Notes under the pieces: model-generated | What the model was told of the DNA's origin: nothing | Databases searched by the model: none | What the model saw: the letters and a program-made list of their open reading frames with translations, nothing else | Part shown: positions 1 through 12,230 of the stretch, piece after piece | Layout: the number at the start of each line of letters is the position of its first letter | Position numbering within the stretch: position 1 is the first letter of the stretch | Position numbers and translations under genes: made by a program | From: Escallonia rubra | Lineage: Eukaryota; Streptophyta; Magnoliopsida; Escalloniales; Escalloniaceae | DNA: 64,000 nt | Assembly: GCA_033065855.1 (NCBI GenBank) | Contig: JAVXUO010001517.1 | Location: 124,001 to 188,000 of the forward strand | Direction: 5' to 3'

Positions 1-130
1 AATGTTATTTTCTACAAGCTTGTCATACGTTAAGGTAATCATAGTTAATTACTTCGTTTTAGTTAGTTTATGAATATAGTCTTTCTTCATTTGACTGTTT
101 CCATACGTTAAAAAATACTAGTTGAAAACT
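1..130. repeat. Direct repeat, copy 1 (cut by window start)
   Basis: This stretch recurs in the same orientation at about 1264-1380, with scattered substitutions. Shared blocks include the run around the AAGCTT site and the segment ATAGTCTTTCTTCATTTGA. Copy 2 is followed at 1391-1402 by a sequence that reads on the minus strand as TTGTATCAGAGC, 11 of 12 matches to the initiator-Met primer-binding site of plant LTR retrotransposons. I infer remnants of an LTR element. No coding domain is visible. Confidence 0.5.
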
Positions 131-1235
131 TATTACTATATTAGGGTTTGCAAAAAGCTCCCTCAATTGAGGGTATTTTGCTTAGATGGTATGTACTCCA
201 TATTTAGGGTTTGCCAAAAGGCTTTCTCAATATATAGGGTTTGATACTCCACCCACCAATTAACGCCGCCACCATCATATGAAGACCGCCACCAGTACCC
301 GAAGACCACTGCCACCACAAGAAAATTGCCAACATATGAAAATTTATGTCTCCTAGACAACTACGGAAATCTCCAGGGGTAAAAGCCTTAATGAATCTAT
401 ACCAAAACTTCGCAAACAAATATAGGATTTCAATTGACATGCCTTTATTTCATTCTCAATTAGAGTGTATTTGGATGAACAATTTCAAAGTACCTCCTTG
501 TATTTCAAAATTCATTGATTTACAAATTTATGGAATTACAAATTTAGTGTTTGGGTGATTTTTTAGATTGGGTATTTTATATGTGGATTTACATTTAAAA
601 ATTGAACCTAGATAATTTGATGGTGTATGTGTAGAAACTAATGATAGAGAGTCTCTTTTTTTTTTTTTATGGAGAAGTTACCTAAATTAGTGGACATTCC
701 TTTTGAAGGGATTTGACAAATAACTAGTCTGGACTAGTTATTTCTAAAGGGAATTTTAGCACACCAAATTCACTTTCCAAATTCCTCCTAAAATTTAGTA
801 AATCCATCTTATCAGTATCCAAACAAGGGATTTTATACGATAAATTTTAAAATTCTCTATAAAAGTGAAATCCCAATTTAATTACATCATCCAAACACAC
901 TATTGGAGTATGTGTGTGTGCTCAGGCGCCCACATAATTTTCACTCTATGTGTACGTGTGCAATTCCCTCGCCGGGGGTGTGTGTGTGTGTGTGTGTGTG
1001 CATATACTTTATTTTGTGCGTATACTTGATTTTGTGCATCTGCTATTGTGTAGCGAAATATGTTAAAATTTTCTCTATTTTTGGTATATATCATTTATTT
1101 TGGAAACTTATCTCATAACATTTCTATTTCATTTTATACCCTCGAAATAAGTGACCTGATAAAAATGTCGTTTCACTTAATAGAAAAACTCACCACCTTT
1201 ACCCCTAAACTTATGCTATGTATTTAGGTTCAAAA
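131..1235. other. AT-rich intergenic DNA with a TG microsatellite
   Basis: I see no gene here. A (TG)n microsatellite lies at about 979-1000. A poly-T run lies near 657-669. Short open frames have no recognisable domain. Confidence 0.6.
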
Positions 1236-1402
1236 AATGTTATTTTGGTTTTTTGGAGTGTTAATCTACAAGCTTATCATATGTTAAGGTAATTATAATC
1301 AATTACTTCATTTTAGCTAGTTTATGAATATAGTCTTTCTTCATTTGATTGTTTCTATACATTAAAAGATATTGGTTGAAAACTGGCCTAGCTCTGATAC
1401 AA
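1236..1402. repeat. Direct repeat, copy 2, with a PBS-like end
   Basis: Second copy of the repeat at the left edge of the window. It is followed at 1391-1402 by a minus-strand primer-binding-site-like sequence (TTGTATCAGAGC). A weaker version of the same junction occurs at 5519-5535. This suggests decayed Copia-type LTR element ends on the minus strand, but no LTR pair was found. Confidence 0.4.
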
Positions 1403-1545
1403 GATCAGTCGAATCATGTCATATCTAAGGACACACCCACGCATATTACTAGATGGTGAAGATATGGAGACTTTCTCTATAAATCCTAATATTAGGGTGT
1501 GTTTAGTAATACAGTTAAGCACTTAAAACATAAGATTTTTAATAA

Positions 1546-2994
1546 GGGGAAAGTAGAGAATGACCCCCTCTACTATACACGTTGTGCGATTTACCCCCCT
1601 CCACTTCAAACTTAAGCACTAAACCCCCCACAGTTTGAGAAATTGGGCACGATTGACGGAAACTGTTAAACTAAACAGCGCGTGGTCAACACATGCGCTG
1701 ACTAATTTTTTTTTTAAATGACAATTTTGCCCCTTCTTCTCCTGGCTCTTCAATTTCAGTTTCTTCCTCTTCACCTTTTACCACCGCACCACCGGAACGG
1801 CGCCGACGCAAAGTAGCCTTTAACTAACTACCACCGATTACCGCGCCGCCGCAACAGCCCCGGCAGACTCCCGCCGCAACAGCCCCGGCAGACTCCCCGC
1901 CGCAACAGCCCGTAACACCCCCGGTAGACTCCCCGCCGCAATAGCCCCGGCAGACTCCTGCTCGCCCCGGCAGACTCCCCGCCGCAACAGCCCGCAACAT
2001 CCCCGGCAGACTCCCCGCCGCAACAGCCCGCAACAGCCCCGGAGTCAAAGTAGCCTTCAGTGACGGACGTCAGAGCTCCGGTCACCATCTCCACAACCGC
2101 ACACCCGAGTCCCCATATGTCCGCCGCAGACTCCTGCTCGCCACCAATCGACCAACCACGCTACGGCCATCAATCGATTGGGCCACCCACGGCCAATGTC
2201 GGAGTCTTCCCTCCACCAGGCACCCACGCACGCCGCCGCACAACCACCATTCATGTCGCATGCCGTGGGCCATCGATCGGCCATCCAAAACCATCAGCCG
2301 CCGCACAACCAAACCCAACCGCCACCAATCGCAATCACAACCACAACTACGGGGAAGGGGAAGGGGAAATGCAGAGAATGGGAAGGGGAAATGTAGAGAA
2401 TGGGAAGGGGAAAAGAGTGAAGAACAGGAAGAAGAAGGGAAGGGGGGAAAAGAGTGAAGAACAGGAAGAAGAATGGAAGGGCACGGGTTTGGGCATGCTT
2501 GCCGAAAAAATTGAAACCCTAATTTTCAAATTAGGGTTTCAAAACCCTGATTTTTAAATCAGGGTTTCAAATCCTCTAATTTTAGGATTTCAAAAGCTTA
2601 ATTTGCAAATTAGTTGCTAATCCTAACGGCAATCGCGGTTCCTTTTTTTTTTGTAACTCTCTGGTGGTCAGAGAAAAAGACCAGTCGTTGTGCTCAGTAA
2701 AGTGGTTGTGCTCAGTGAATCACCAATTGTAGCGGGGTTGACCAGAGGATGAGGGTCATGGGCAAAAAATATAATTTAAATTTGAGGAGGGGAAATTGCA
2801 CACCGTGCATAGTACAGGGGGTCATTAGCTAATAAAGAAATAAGGGTATTTTGGTCATTTCACGCTATTTTTAACAGATCCGTCAATCGTGTCCAATTTC
2901 TCAAACTGTGGGGGGGTTTAGTGCTTAAGTTTGAAGTGGAGGGGGGCAAATTGCACAACGTGTATAGTAGAGGGGGTCATTCCCTACTTTCCCC
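1546..2994. mobile_element. Mutator-like element with ~115-bp TIRs and 9-bp TSD
   Basis: The terminal inverted repeats are about 115 bp (1546-1660 and 2879-2994). They begin GGGGAAAGTAG and differ at only a few positions. The target duplication TTTTAATAA flanks both ends exactly (1537-1545 and 2995-3003). Long TIRs with a 9-bp duplication are typical of Mutator-like elements. No MURA transposase is present, so it is non-autonomous. The interior is unlike the TIRs: a GC-rich minisatellite at about 1845-2042, a GC-rich region to about 2330, then a GGGGAA/AGAAGA purine tract to about 2480. A 165-codon open frame at 2060-2557 is low-complexity and I do not call it a gene. A captured host fragment (Pack-MULE) is possible but I do not recognise a source. 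Confidence 0.9.
1845..2042. repeat. GC-rich minisatellite inside the Mutator-like element
   Basis: Imperfect tandem units of about 25-30 bp built on CCGCCGCAACAGCCCCGGCAG. The units vary in length. All frames stay open by composition, which explains the overlapping glycine/cysteine-rich reading frames on the minus strand. Confidence 0.85.
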
Positions 2995-3003
2995 TTTTAA
3001 TAA

Positions 3004-5516
3004 TTTCTATTAATTGCGATTGATAATGCCTAATATTGTATCACTTAAAAATTAATTCTTACGAAAAATAGACTAAAATTTTAAGTCAGTGAAAACTTAC
3101 TGGAAATTTTACGTTATAGGAGACTTACTTAATGCTTATTACTTCATTCTAAATGAGATGCTTAAAAGTTATTTAATATAATTCTACATTAAAGAACAAT
3201 CACCATCATAATGTCGGCTCAATTAATTTGCTGGCAACACCACCTCAGCCACACCAAAACCACCATCACAACCATTATTCTCTTTTGCTATTACCACCAC
3301 AATTACCGCAAGGTAGCCACTGCCACCAACACCACCAAAAGGACATCGTCACTTCCACCACACCATCGCTGCCGTCATCACGTTCATGTATGTGAAAATC
3401 ATCTAAATTTTCATCACATTACAACCATTGCCATAACCATCGTGTGGATATCCATCGCTACCACCACAATTATCAAAACAACGTCTTCATGCATCACCAT
3501 TGACACATTTCCGTCGCCGCCACCATCACCATTATTACTCTATCACCACTGCTGCCACCACCACCAACGCGATTTGGCTAAAAAAAATTTGTAAAGTACA
3601 AAAATAAATGCATAATTTTGGTAAAATGGATAAATTTTGTAAACCGGAACAATTTTCAGATATTTGCTTTTGATTTACCAAATATGTTGCCTTATTTTTC
3701 AGTAAAAATTTAACTGCTTAAAGTTTTTAGTTTTAGGAATTCAGCACTTTAAGTTTTCAGTACTTAAATTTTAGTTTTTTCAAACAACTCATTAGTTTCG
3801 CATTTAATTTGCATTGTAACATCAGAAGGGTAAATGTCTTAAATAAGCTCCGGTCAGGAAACTCCATTGCTCTTGTAACCAAATCTTCCTACTTGTTATG
3901 AATATTTTATCCGTGGAAACAAAATATGATTATGGGTAAGTTACTCTAGCAGTGCTTTATCAATAGCACTAGTGTATTATTTACTTGTGAAATATTTCAA
4001 CTTAGTTCACTATTTTCACTTCAGTTGACAGTCCAGTTTAGATCGTTAATTTTTGAACTGTTACATGGTCTGACCAAGGAGCAAAAAAGCGAATAAAACA
4101 TAAATTACATAAATGGTCATTTATCTGTGGGGTTAGTGCCTAAAAGGTCCTTAAATAATAAAACATTTCATTATAGTCCACTTTCGATGGATAACCACTT
4201 TAAAATTATGCAATCTCGGAGGCGTGAAGATTTTACAGAAAAATCATTCATAATGGGGAGGTTTTAGACCGTTACCTCAATCATCGTACACTAAGAGAAG
4301 CTTGAGCCCACATGGGAGTGTAGCGGCGATGGGGCGACCGAAACAGTAGCCAATGAGAATAGGGGTAGTATGGGTGGTGGTAGAAGTCATTAGTTCCGGC
4401 CGGTTAAAGTGGCAGGTGGAGGTAGGGAATTAGTGTTGAATGGGAAACCCATGGATGAAATTTTTACGCATAATTTCGTTTGGGTCCCCTGATCTATGTC
4501 TCGTTGCTATTATTTTGGAGCTTTGCGCTTTCATTTCCGTACCCGCATCCTTGAACTTATGTTCCATCTCTACAATTGTCACTCTGTTCGTTTTTACTAT
4601 TAAGATGAAGTGTAGGTACGTGGCTTCATACTTCTAAGTCACAAGTGGCATGTGTCGTGCACGTGACACTCCTCAATAAAATTTATGGTGCCTCCCCCTG
4701 CTCGTTTCCATCGTCAAACCCTAACTCACTCTCATTGTTGCTGCCAACAGGCTTCTCACCCATCACCCCCTACCAATTCATCACCACCATCAAGCCTAAC
4801 TCCCACTAATTGTCGCCTAATCAAAATCATGGCTGTTGTAAAGAGTTCTTGGAAGCCAAGGGTAGAGAGGATGGTCCAAGTGGTGTTGGAATCTTGGCAT
4901 GGTGGTATTGAAGTGTACGCATCAGTGATGAAGATGAAGATGTTGGTGAGGAGGAATAGTTTCAGTGAGGTGGCCAAAGTGGCGGGGCTTTGAAGTATTG
5001 ACTGATGATGAAGAAACGAGAAAAACGAGAGCAAATTTTTCAATGACAAGATTACACCTTCGCTTCTAACATTAGTGCTAGCAGAGGGACCATTTTAGGG
5101 ATAGAGCGTAATTAAAGAAGGCGGGTAGCAAAAGTAGTAGTTTAGGGATAAAAAAAACGGACATAGTTCAAGAGACTCAAATGAAATTATTTCAATTTTT
5201 AATATCCAGGTTTTCTTTTTTCCGACATCGCCATCTTACGTCTATTCCTTCATTTTGACCATTCAATTGTCTAAATGGACGAGTTGGGCTTGATTGTTAA
5301 CATTAGTGAGGATGGTGGACTACTTTGAATCTTTTTAAAGAGGGGGGCCGCTTTGGTATTTATGGCTCAGCAAATTTGATCTTTTAACCATTTGGACTTG
5401 ATTGTTAGTGCAAGTGAAAATCGGAGAAAACATTAAATTTTATGAGAAAGTACCTTTTGAATGTTTTACTAATAGATAAAGGACTATTTGAACATGTTAA
5501 AGCCTTGAGGACAGAG
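3004..5516. other. Intergenic DNA with CAC-rich low-complexity tract
   Basis: The stretch 3211-3594 is CAC/CCA-rich and translates to His/Thr-rich low-complexity peptide. A 102-codon frame at 4685-4993 has no recognisable domain. I find no convincing gene. Confidence 0.55.
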
Positions 5517-5518
5517 TA

Positions 5519-8500
5519 GGCCTAACTCTGATATTGATATCATGATAAAGCCATGTCCGAACCAAAAGTATGCTCATAGAAAAATTATATGTCCACCAGG
5601 TCTAAAAATCGGTAATAATCTCCTCGTACAATCGGTATGAGATTTTAACAGAATAATTTACCCAGTAAATATCAACTAGTCCTCATTACTATAAAAAAAA
5701 AAGGCAAAAGCGAAGGCGACGAGACAAAATTGAGAAGCTTCCAGACTTGCAAGAAAAATATAAGATCAAATATACTTTTCAAACCCTTGCCATATCTATT
5801 CTATTTTTTTATACCGTAAGATAGAGCAGGACTCTTGATGGGCCGAACTTTATGCTGCCAAAACTTGCCCATGAACTCAACCCGGGCTTTAACTAGATCG
5901 AACCTTACAAGTGGGCTCAGGACTTGTTCGAGCCCGTGATCACCCCTAAAGGCACATGTGCAAACTTTAGTGCATGACTGCTTGCGAGGATGTAAAGAAA
6001 CTACAATATTATATGAACTGCCGACACCCCAAAAATGTTTGGCTTTGCAGTTTCAACCAAACCACCGAGACCGGGTGCGTTTGCAACCTATTTCCATTTT
6101 CAATTTTCATTTTCAAAAAAATCAAAATCTCTTTAAGTTTTCTTTCTTTCCAAAATTGATGGATTTGTTTGATACAGTTTTATTTAATTGGTTTTGACTT
6201 TTGTTTAACCTTCTTTTTAATTTTTTTCACTTTTCTCTCTTCTCTTTTCACTCTCTTCTCTTTTCTTTCATTTTCCAATACTTCAGAATTTCTTTCAAAT
6301 TCTTATGTTCATCAACCAGAAACGTCCCCACCACGACCAACACGTTTCCTTTGCCACCGTCCAACTATTGTTATGGCAGTAACACACTAGCTTGCAAATA
6401 AGGACTTCATTGGCTTGATTAGGGGTTGATTGGGTGAATGAGTTTGATTGACTTGAAATTTACTTGAAGAAATAGAAGATATTTGGGCTCTTCGATGGAT
6501 GAATTCTTTTGGTGGTGTTTGTTGTAGGAACAATGGTGGTCGGTATGATGGTGATTTGGAGTTAGAGGAGTGGTGATGATGTGGTGTGGTGGAGACCAAT
6601 GTTAGAGGGTTTGGTGTTCGACAGTGTTGATCAGTGGTGGTGATTGAGGTTATTAGTGGCTATGTTAGTTTGTGGTATTCATGGGTGTTGGCCACTCATG
6701 GGGGTAGTTACGATCAGTGGATATGGTGGTTGGAGGTGTTGGCAAGTTTGATGTTCGGATGTGGTTGATCAATGGGGGTGGTAGATTGGCAATCAGTCCT
6801 TGTGGTGGTTGGCAGTGTTTGTAGTTTAGTGTTTGGGGGTGTTGGTCATTGGTGGTTATGGTTGTGGCGGTCAATGAGTATGGTGGTTAGCAATTTTGGT
6901 GATTTAGTGTTCTTGGATGATAGGTGATGAAAATTGAAAGAAAGAAGAGACATATTTCCAACAAAAGTTGAAAGATGGATCTTAAAAAAACAAAACAAAA
7001 CTGAAAAGTTCAAAATGAAAATTTTAAAGTAGCCCCATTTTTAAAACTGGTTTATAAAACTGAAGGGAGGAAAAAAAAACTAAAATTGTCTGTCAGATGG
7101 CGATATTTTTTTTCCAGTTTTCAAAACTAAACAAAAAACTAAAAATGAAAACTGTTTCAAATACTACCTTGGTGTTTGGTGCAACTTCCAATAATTTTTA
7201 ATTAAAAGATATTGGATAATTCAGAATTAATAGTTCCAACTATGTAGGACCGTTTGTATATATTATAAAATAACACTACGACTGAGTCTCACATTTGATC
7301 ATATCAGCTCTTCCAGATCCAACGGTCCCAAGTGCTCTTGGACAATACAATATATACTTGTTTTTAAAACCTTTATTCTACTCTTTTCTTCCATACACAA
7401 GATTGCCTCATGGTCAAACGGGAATACAAGTTTGTCTTGGACAGTACATACAAACTCCTCTTCATATAACACATGACTAAAAAATAATGGCACTCCTTTT
7501 CTTTTTGCGTAAAGTCAAATGATTTTTCATAAAAAAAAAAAAAAAACACAATTGAGAGCGAAGTACAAAGAGCTTACTCTTATGTACCATTTTCTATTAC
7601 TTCTATTTTTGTGTTCTTGAAACAGTTATGTTTGTGTACTAGTAAATTTAGAAATTACTCCCCGCGTCTTTTGAATATACTACTCCACTTGTTTTGACAT
7701 TCCAATCTATTGCATTTTTATTTGTTTTACATTTACAATGGTGTAGTATGCACACTATGCAGTAAGTTTGAAAACAATATCCGAACAAGTAATTGCATGT
7801 TTCCATTTTCTTTGGAGAGGAGCAATTTTCATGTCTTTAAACTATAAAAATCAAAACAAAGACAATGATAACGAAATACACATGTAGTATTTTGCTTAGC
7901 CAAAAATAGAAACACTACAAATAGTTCTTTGGGATAATATTCCTAAATTCCTTGAAGTTATGAGATTATTTCAGATGTGTCCAATAATTATCGAAAAATG
8001 TCAAATGCATTATTTGACATTTTACAAACGTAGGCAACAATTTTACAAAAAAAAGAAAAAAGGATTTATTTATCCTTTTATTTGTCTTGAATTTTCTTTT
8101 TATATACCGCCAATCTACTTCATCTCCCTCTCTTTCCTTTTTGTCGGTTCGTTTTATTTATTTTTCTCTTCTCTTCTTCTTTTTTTCCATTTCCTTATTT
8201 TTTTTTCTTCACGTCATCAATAGCATCAGATCTGCACATGCAACCAAGTATACACCTTTTAACTATGTGCGTGCATGTTAATATGTGTCTATAAACATGT
8301 GTATAGATGTGTGTGCATGTTAATATGTGTATGTATGTGCGCGCGCACTTGGCTTATGGGTGTGTGGCTTATTTACTAAATCGCTTCAATAGGGTCGATC
8401 CCCGACAGACTAGATCACAATCCGTGACCTCCCGTGATCTAACCAATTCATGGCACAGTGTGTGATGGCTGTTGAAATATGCAATGGAGATCCGGATGTG

Positions 8501-8962
8501 TGAAATGAAACTCTAGAAATATTTTGAGGATGAAAATTTGGTACAAGCTGAGGTTTGTATGTTGGGCAGGTGGATATGGATTTAGGAAGCTGATGTTGAG
8601 ATACGAAGGTGAGGGTGAAGCTTGGGGTGTGACTGTAGTGAGGCAACCCACCGGAAAGCGATGAAGTATAATATAATGAGTACATGGCATTTAAAAAATA
8701 CGGTATGCTAATATGAGCTAAAAATATATAAAGTACAGATGGTATCATAACAAATAAGCATATTTATTACATAACTTTTAGACGCATGTAGCATTTCAAG
8801 AGATTGTCACCTAAACTAAAAGAGGTTTAAAGGATACCATCCCTAGTTTTTATTAGTAACGAAAAGAAAAAGTTAATAGAAAATGGAAATCTCTTACATT
8901 CCAAGGTAAAGGTTTAAGCGGAACTTGGAGTATTAGGATGCTTTGTCGTACTATGACACTAA
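5519..8962. other. AT-rich intergenic DNA, no gene seen
   Basis: The stretch begins with a decayed PBS-like sequence (5519-5535). It holds a TGG-rich tract at about 6510-6900, homopolymer-rich Phe/Ser frames at 6170-6400 and 7960-8280, and a TG/TATG-rich minisatellite at about 8270-8346. None of the open frames shows a domain. Confidence 0.55.
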
Positions 8963-9575
8963 AGGGTGTTTAGGATTGATTTTGGGATGGTCAAATTTGA
9001 TTTATTCTAGATTAAATAAAATATATGATTGTTTGCCAAAAAAGATTATGAAATTTAATATGTCTCAAAAAGTTAAAAACTAATTTAATTCATAATCCTA
9101 AAAAGGGATAACTATAAAATAATTATTTTTTTCATAATCAGATTTGACATTCTAATTACCATAATATATCATATTCCTCGCAAAAGGACATCTCATGCAT
9201 TTTAACTAATTTAAAAAAGTTATCATACTATAAGCGCTATTGTAGGATTGTGAGTGTTTTTATTTTAATATGAGAAGTAAACAACTTTCTTAGGTGTGTG
9301 AAAATATATCTTTTGATAATTATGTGTATATTTAAGTTATTTACAAATGAAAGTCATGTTAACCTTATTTTACTAAACGGATATTAGAAATGTGTTTACT
9401 AAGTGTCCTATATGGTCATTTTGCCATTGTGAAATTTATCTAAGCACTTTTTATTAAAACATTGTTTATAGTTTTAAGCTAATTTACAACTACTTTTACT
9501 AAACAACAACTGATTCTGCTTAAAGTAAATTAAATCTGATTTTAAAAATTGATTAAGATTTAAGTGCTATGAATT
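8963..9575 (+). mobile_element. MITE-like element, copy A (3' end degraded)
   Basis: This is homologous along its length, in the opposite orientation, to 15236-15862. Both share the end GTGTTTnnGATTGATTTTGG, a run of matching interior blocks and the segment AAATCTGATTTTAAAAA near the other end. There is no coding capacity. The right end is lost compared with copy B. Confidence 0.65.
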
Positions 9576-9788
9576 CGATATTCGGAAATTATTCGGCATG
9601 GACTGGGAATTATTCGAAGAAGTTCATCAGTGAGTCAGAAATAATTATGTGGAATAATAAATTTCGTGTTATAAATCAGAAATAATTTGATAATTAACCG
9701 TTCAGATTATAATAGCTTTAAGTCTAAAAATTTTATTAACTCTATAGTTGAAATAACAAAAATATAACAATTCTTCAATTCTTTTAAG

Positions 9789-10015
9789 TGATGGGTAAAA
9801 AAAATTAAATAGATAATGTTGGGGTAGCATTATATAATTATGGGGAGCTAAATAATTTGTAGTTACTTTTCCTCAAAATTGAACAAGAGTCATATAGTTG
9901 TGTGATGGGTAAAAAAAAATGCCAAATAGAGAATTGTGGAGTAGGGCTATATAACATATGTGGCTGAATGATATGTATTTATTTCCGCTCAAAATTAAAC
10001 AAGAGTTATGTAATG
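9789..10015. repeat. Tandem duplication, ~113-bp period
   Basis: Two diverged tandem copies each begin GTGATGGGTAAAAAAA (9789 and 9902) and run through matching blocks such as CAAAATT-AACAAGAGT. They are noncoding. Confidence 0.75.
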
Positions 10016-10137
10016 GTGCAATGGCACCAAGCTAAGCTACCAACCAAAACACGTGGTTTAGAATAAGGGTGCAACTTGGGCCGGACAACCAGTGGACAGC
10101 CTGTGCCAGTTGTAGAAATATGAGCGTGGGCTTATTT

Positions 10138-10705
10138 ATGGGTGAGCATTTAAACCGTTGAAACCGATCCAACCGAGCCAACCAATCCGTCTATTTCCAA
10201 AATGATCTAAAAATCAATCGGTTTGATTTTTTTTTCCCCAAACCATACATTCGGTTCGGTTCGAATTTTTTTGAAAATGCATAAACCAAACCAACCGTAT
10301 ATAATATAACATTTTTATATTTTTACCTTATCATAGTTATTTTTTACTAACCCTAGTTATCTAACCATTCATATAAAATGGGTAAATCCTAAATCCTTAA
10401 CGTATCACATATTTTTCACTCGTCGCCTACATCTCACTAAGTGTTATTAATTAAGATAAAAAAATTCAGTTTTTTTGGAGCTTATTAATATGTATAAGTT
10501 ATTAATTTTTGGGCCTAAACTTGTTCAAAATTGAATTTGGCCCAAACCGATTAAACCGTCCAAACCGAACCGTTCAATTCGTTCAAGCCGCAGAAACCGA
10601 ACCGTTCAACTATGGTTCAGTTTTTTTTTTTCAAAACCGAGATTGGTCCGTTCGGTTTGGTATTCAGCCTCTAAATCGAGCCAAACGAACTGTGCTCACC
10701 CCTAA
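10138..10705. mobile_element. hAT-type MITE rich in AACCGAACCG
   Basis: The ends ATGGGTGAGCA and (reverse complement) TTAGGGGTGAGCA form short inverted repeats. Flanks GCTTATTT and GCTTAGTA match at 6 of 8 bases, consistent with an old 8-bp duplication. Next to both ends lie AAACCGAACCGTTC-type repeats. There is no transposase. Confidence 0.6.
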
Positions 10706-10713
10706 GCTTAGTA

Positions 10714-11839
10714 TACAGTGATCGTAGTAGATATGGACACAAAATTTGAGCCCATAAAATATATAGGTTAGGCATGGGCAAAGGTTTTTTTAATCCCGCC
10801 CAGTCCTTGAGGAACCCAACCCGTTGAATTTTATATAATATATAAATTACATATATAAATTTTACCTATACAAGATATGTGATTTTTTTCCTTTAGTCTT
10901 TAAAATTCTCTAACTATACGCGTTTAGAGACCTTTGAAGACTTTTTTTGTCTCCATTGTTTCTTATCATAGGACTAGACTTCGTAAAATTGTTTTGAAAC
11001 CCTTGTCTTTTTCTTTTCCTTTTATTTTGTCTTGAAACTTTATTCTCGTGCTTATAATTAAATCTATCTTGAGACATCACTATACTTTTCTTTATTATCA
11101 TGACTACTTAGTAGTTTTTTTATGGTAAATGATATATTTAAAAATTAAATAAACAAAACCTCATAACTAATTAGTATGCTTGGATGATAATTAATACGCG
11201 TTAAAATTAAGCAAAAATTAATATGAAACCATAGGCAATCTGTGGGCAGCTTATGTCCAGCTCGTGCCCACCAAAACATTCATGGGTTAGACTGTCACAT
11301 ATATTATTTGGTCCGTAGATGGGTTGGGTTAGGCACGGGCACGAGTTTTTAAGGATGAAATGGGTATGGTCTGACCCTTTGGCCTGTTCAACCCGCCCAA
11401 GTTGCAGCCCTAGTTTAGAATCCCACAAGCAGAAATGGGGAGTGTCTTGCTTGTGTCATTTTTCAAAAGAAACAAAGGTTGGAGCTAATTTTTGCGATGA
11501 ACCACGAAAATTTTCAAATAATCACGATAAATTCACTTTTACGACTTTCTGTTAATATATCAGCAATATCAGGTGTTGTTACTTTTGCTTTGTGGGTGAT
11601 GGTTCATACCAAATTACTGGGCTAAAGTCCTGCTGTAGCGGGAAGGGTAAAGCTTAGAACACAAATTGAGATATTGCCTGAAATCTCATTTAAGAGCGAA
11701 AAAAAGTTGTAGCCAACAAAAAGCAAGCAAGGAATTTAAAGTTCCGGACTTCAAAGAAAATAATGAACCGAACGTGGGCTTTTTATGGCCTTGCCAGCCC
11801 AAGAACAATCAACAACAAACAGGCCCAATATATTTTGGC
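10714..11839. other. Intergenic DNA, no gene seen
   Basis: The stretch contains a GGGC-rich fragment at about 11225-11410 resembling the end sequences of hAT MITEs, but no matching partner end was found. Short open frames are without domains. Confidence 0.5.
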
Positions 11840-11851
11840 AAAATTTTGGAT

Positions 11852-11858
11852 GTTGAGA

Positions 11859-11891
<33 letters not shown>

Positions 11892-11931
11892 ACCTTAATC
11901 TGGCGCCTTAGACCAACTCGGCCATCTCAAC
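11852..11931 (-). tRNA. tRNA-Leu (anticodon AAG)
   Basis: The 80-nt minus-strand sequence folds as a class II tRNA. The 7-bp acceptor stem is GTTGAGA/TCTCAAC, and the anticodon arm is CCAGA-TTAAGGT-TCTGG with anticodon AAG (reads CUU). There is a variable arm and a T arm with GTTCAAATC. The internal pol III promoter is intact: A box TGGCCGAGTTGG and B box GGTTCAAATCC. There is no intron and CCA is not encoded, as expected for a nuclear gene. A TTTT terminator follows at 11843-11840. A CAA-rich stretch (TCAACAAC) lies just upstream, as is common at plant tRNA gene starts. It stands alone among intergenic DNA. Confidence 0.97.
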
Positions 11932-12230
11932 GTTGTTGAATTAAGTTGAGCCAAGTACGGATATTACAAATAATTAAGAAAACTAAATGAAATTGCACTT
12001 GAAAAGAATAAACATGGGTATAGAACTTTTCAAACTACAATTTCTGGGTACCCCATAAGCAAATTGAAGAAATGTTAAAACTTTTTGTGCTGAGTTTTAT
12101 GATTTTTTTTTTTTTTTGTGAGAGTCACGGGTGTTAAACAGTGATAAGATACTCTTGCTAATTTAATAGAGAGTCTGATTGACTAAATCAATCGTTAAAT
12201 TAGTAGTTGAAAAGAACAACACAACTCTTA

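Noticed and set aside
2060..2557. 165-codon open frame
   Set aside because: Low-complexity composition inside the Mutator-like element. No recognised domain and no splice-supported structure.
3211..3594. 127-codon His/Thr-rich open frame
   Set aside because: CAC/CCA simple-sequence composition with no domain.
4685..4993. 102-codon open frame with a basic central part
   Set aside because: Not recognised, and the upstream part is Ser/Pro/His low complexity. Too weak to call a gene.
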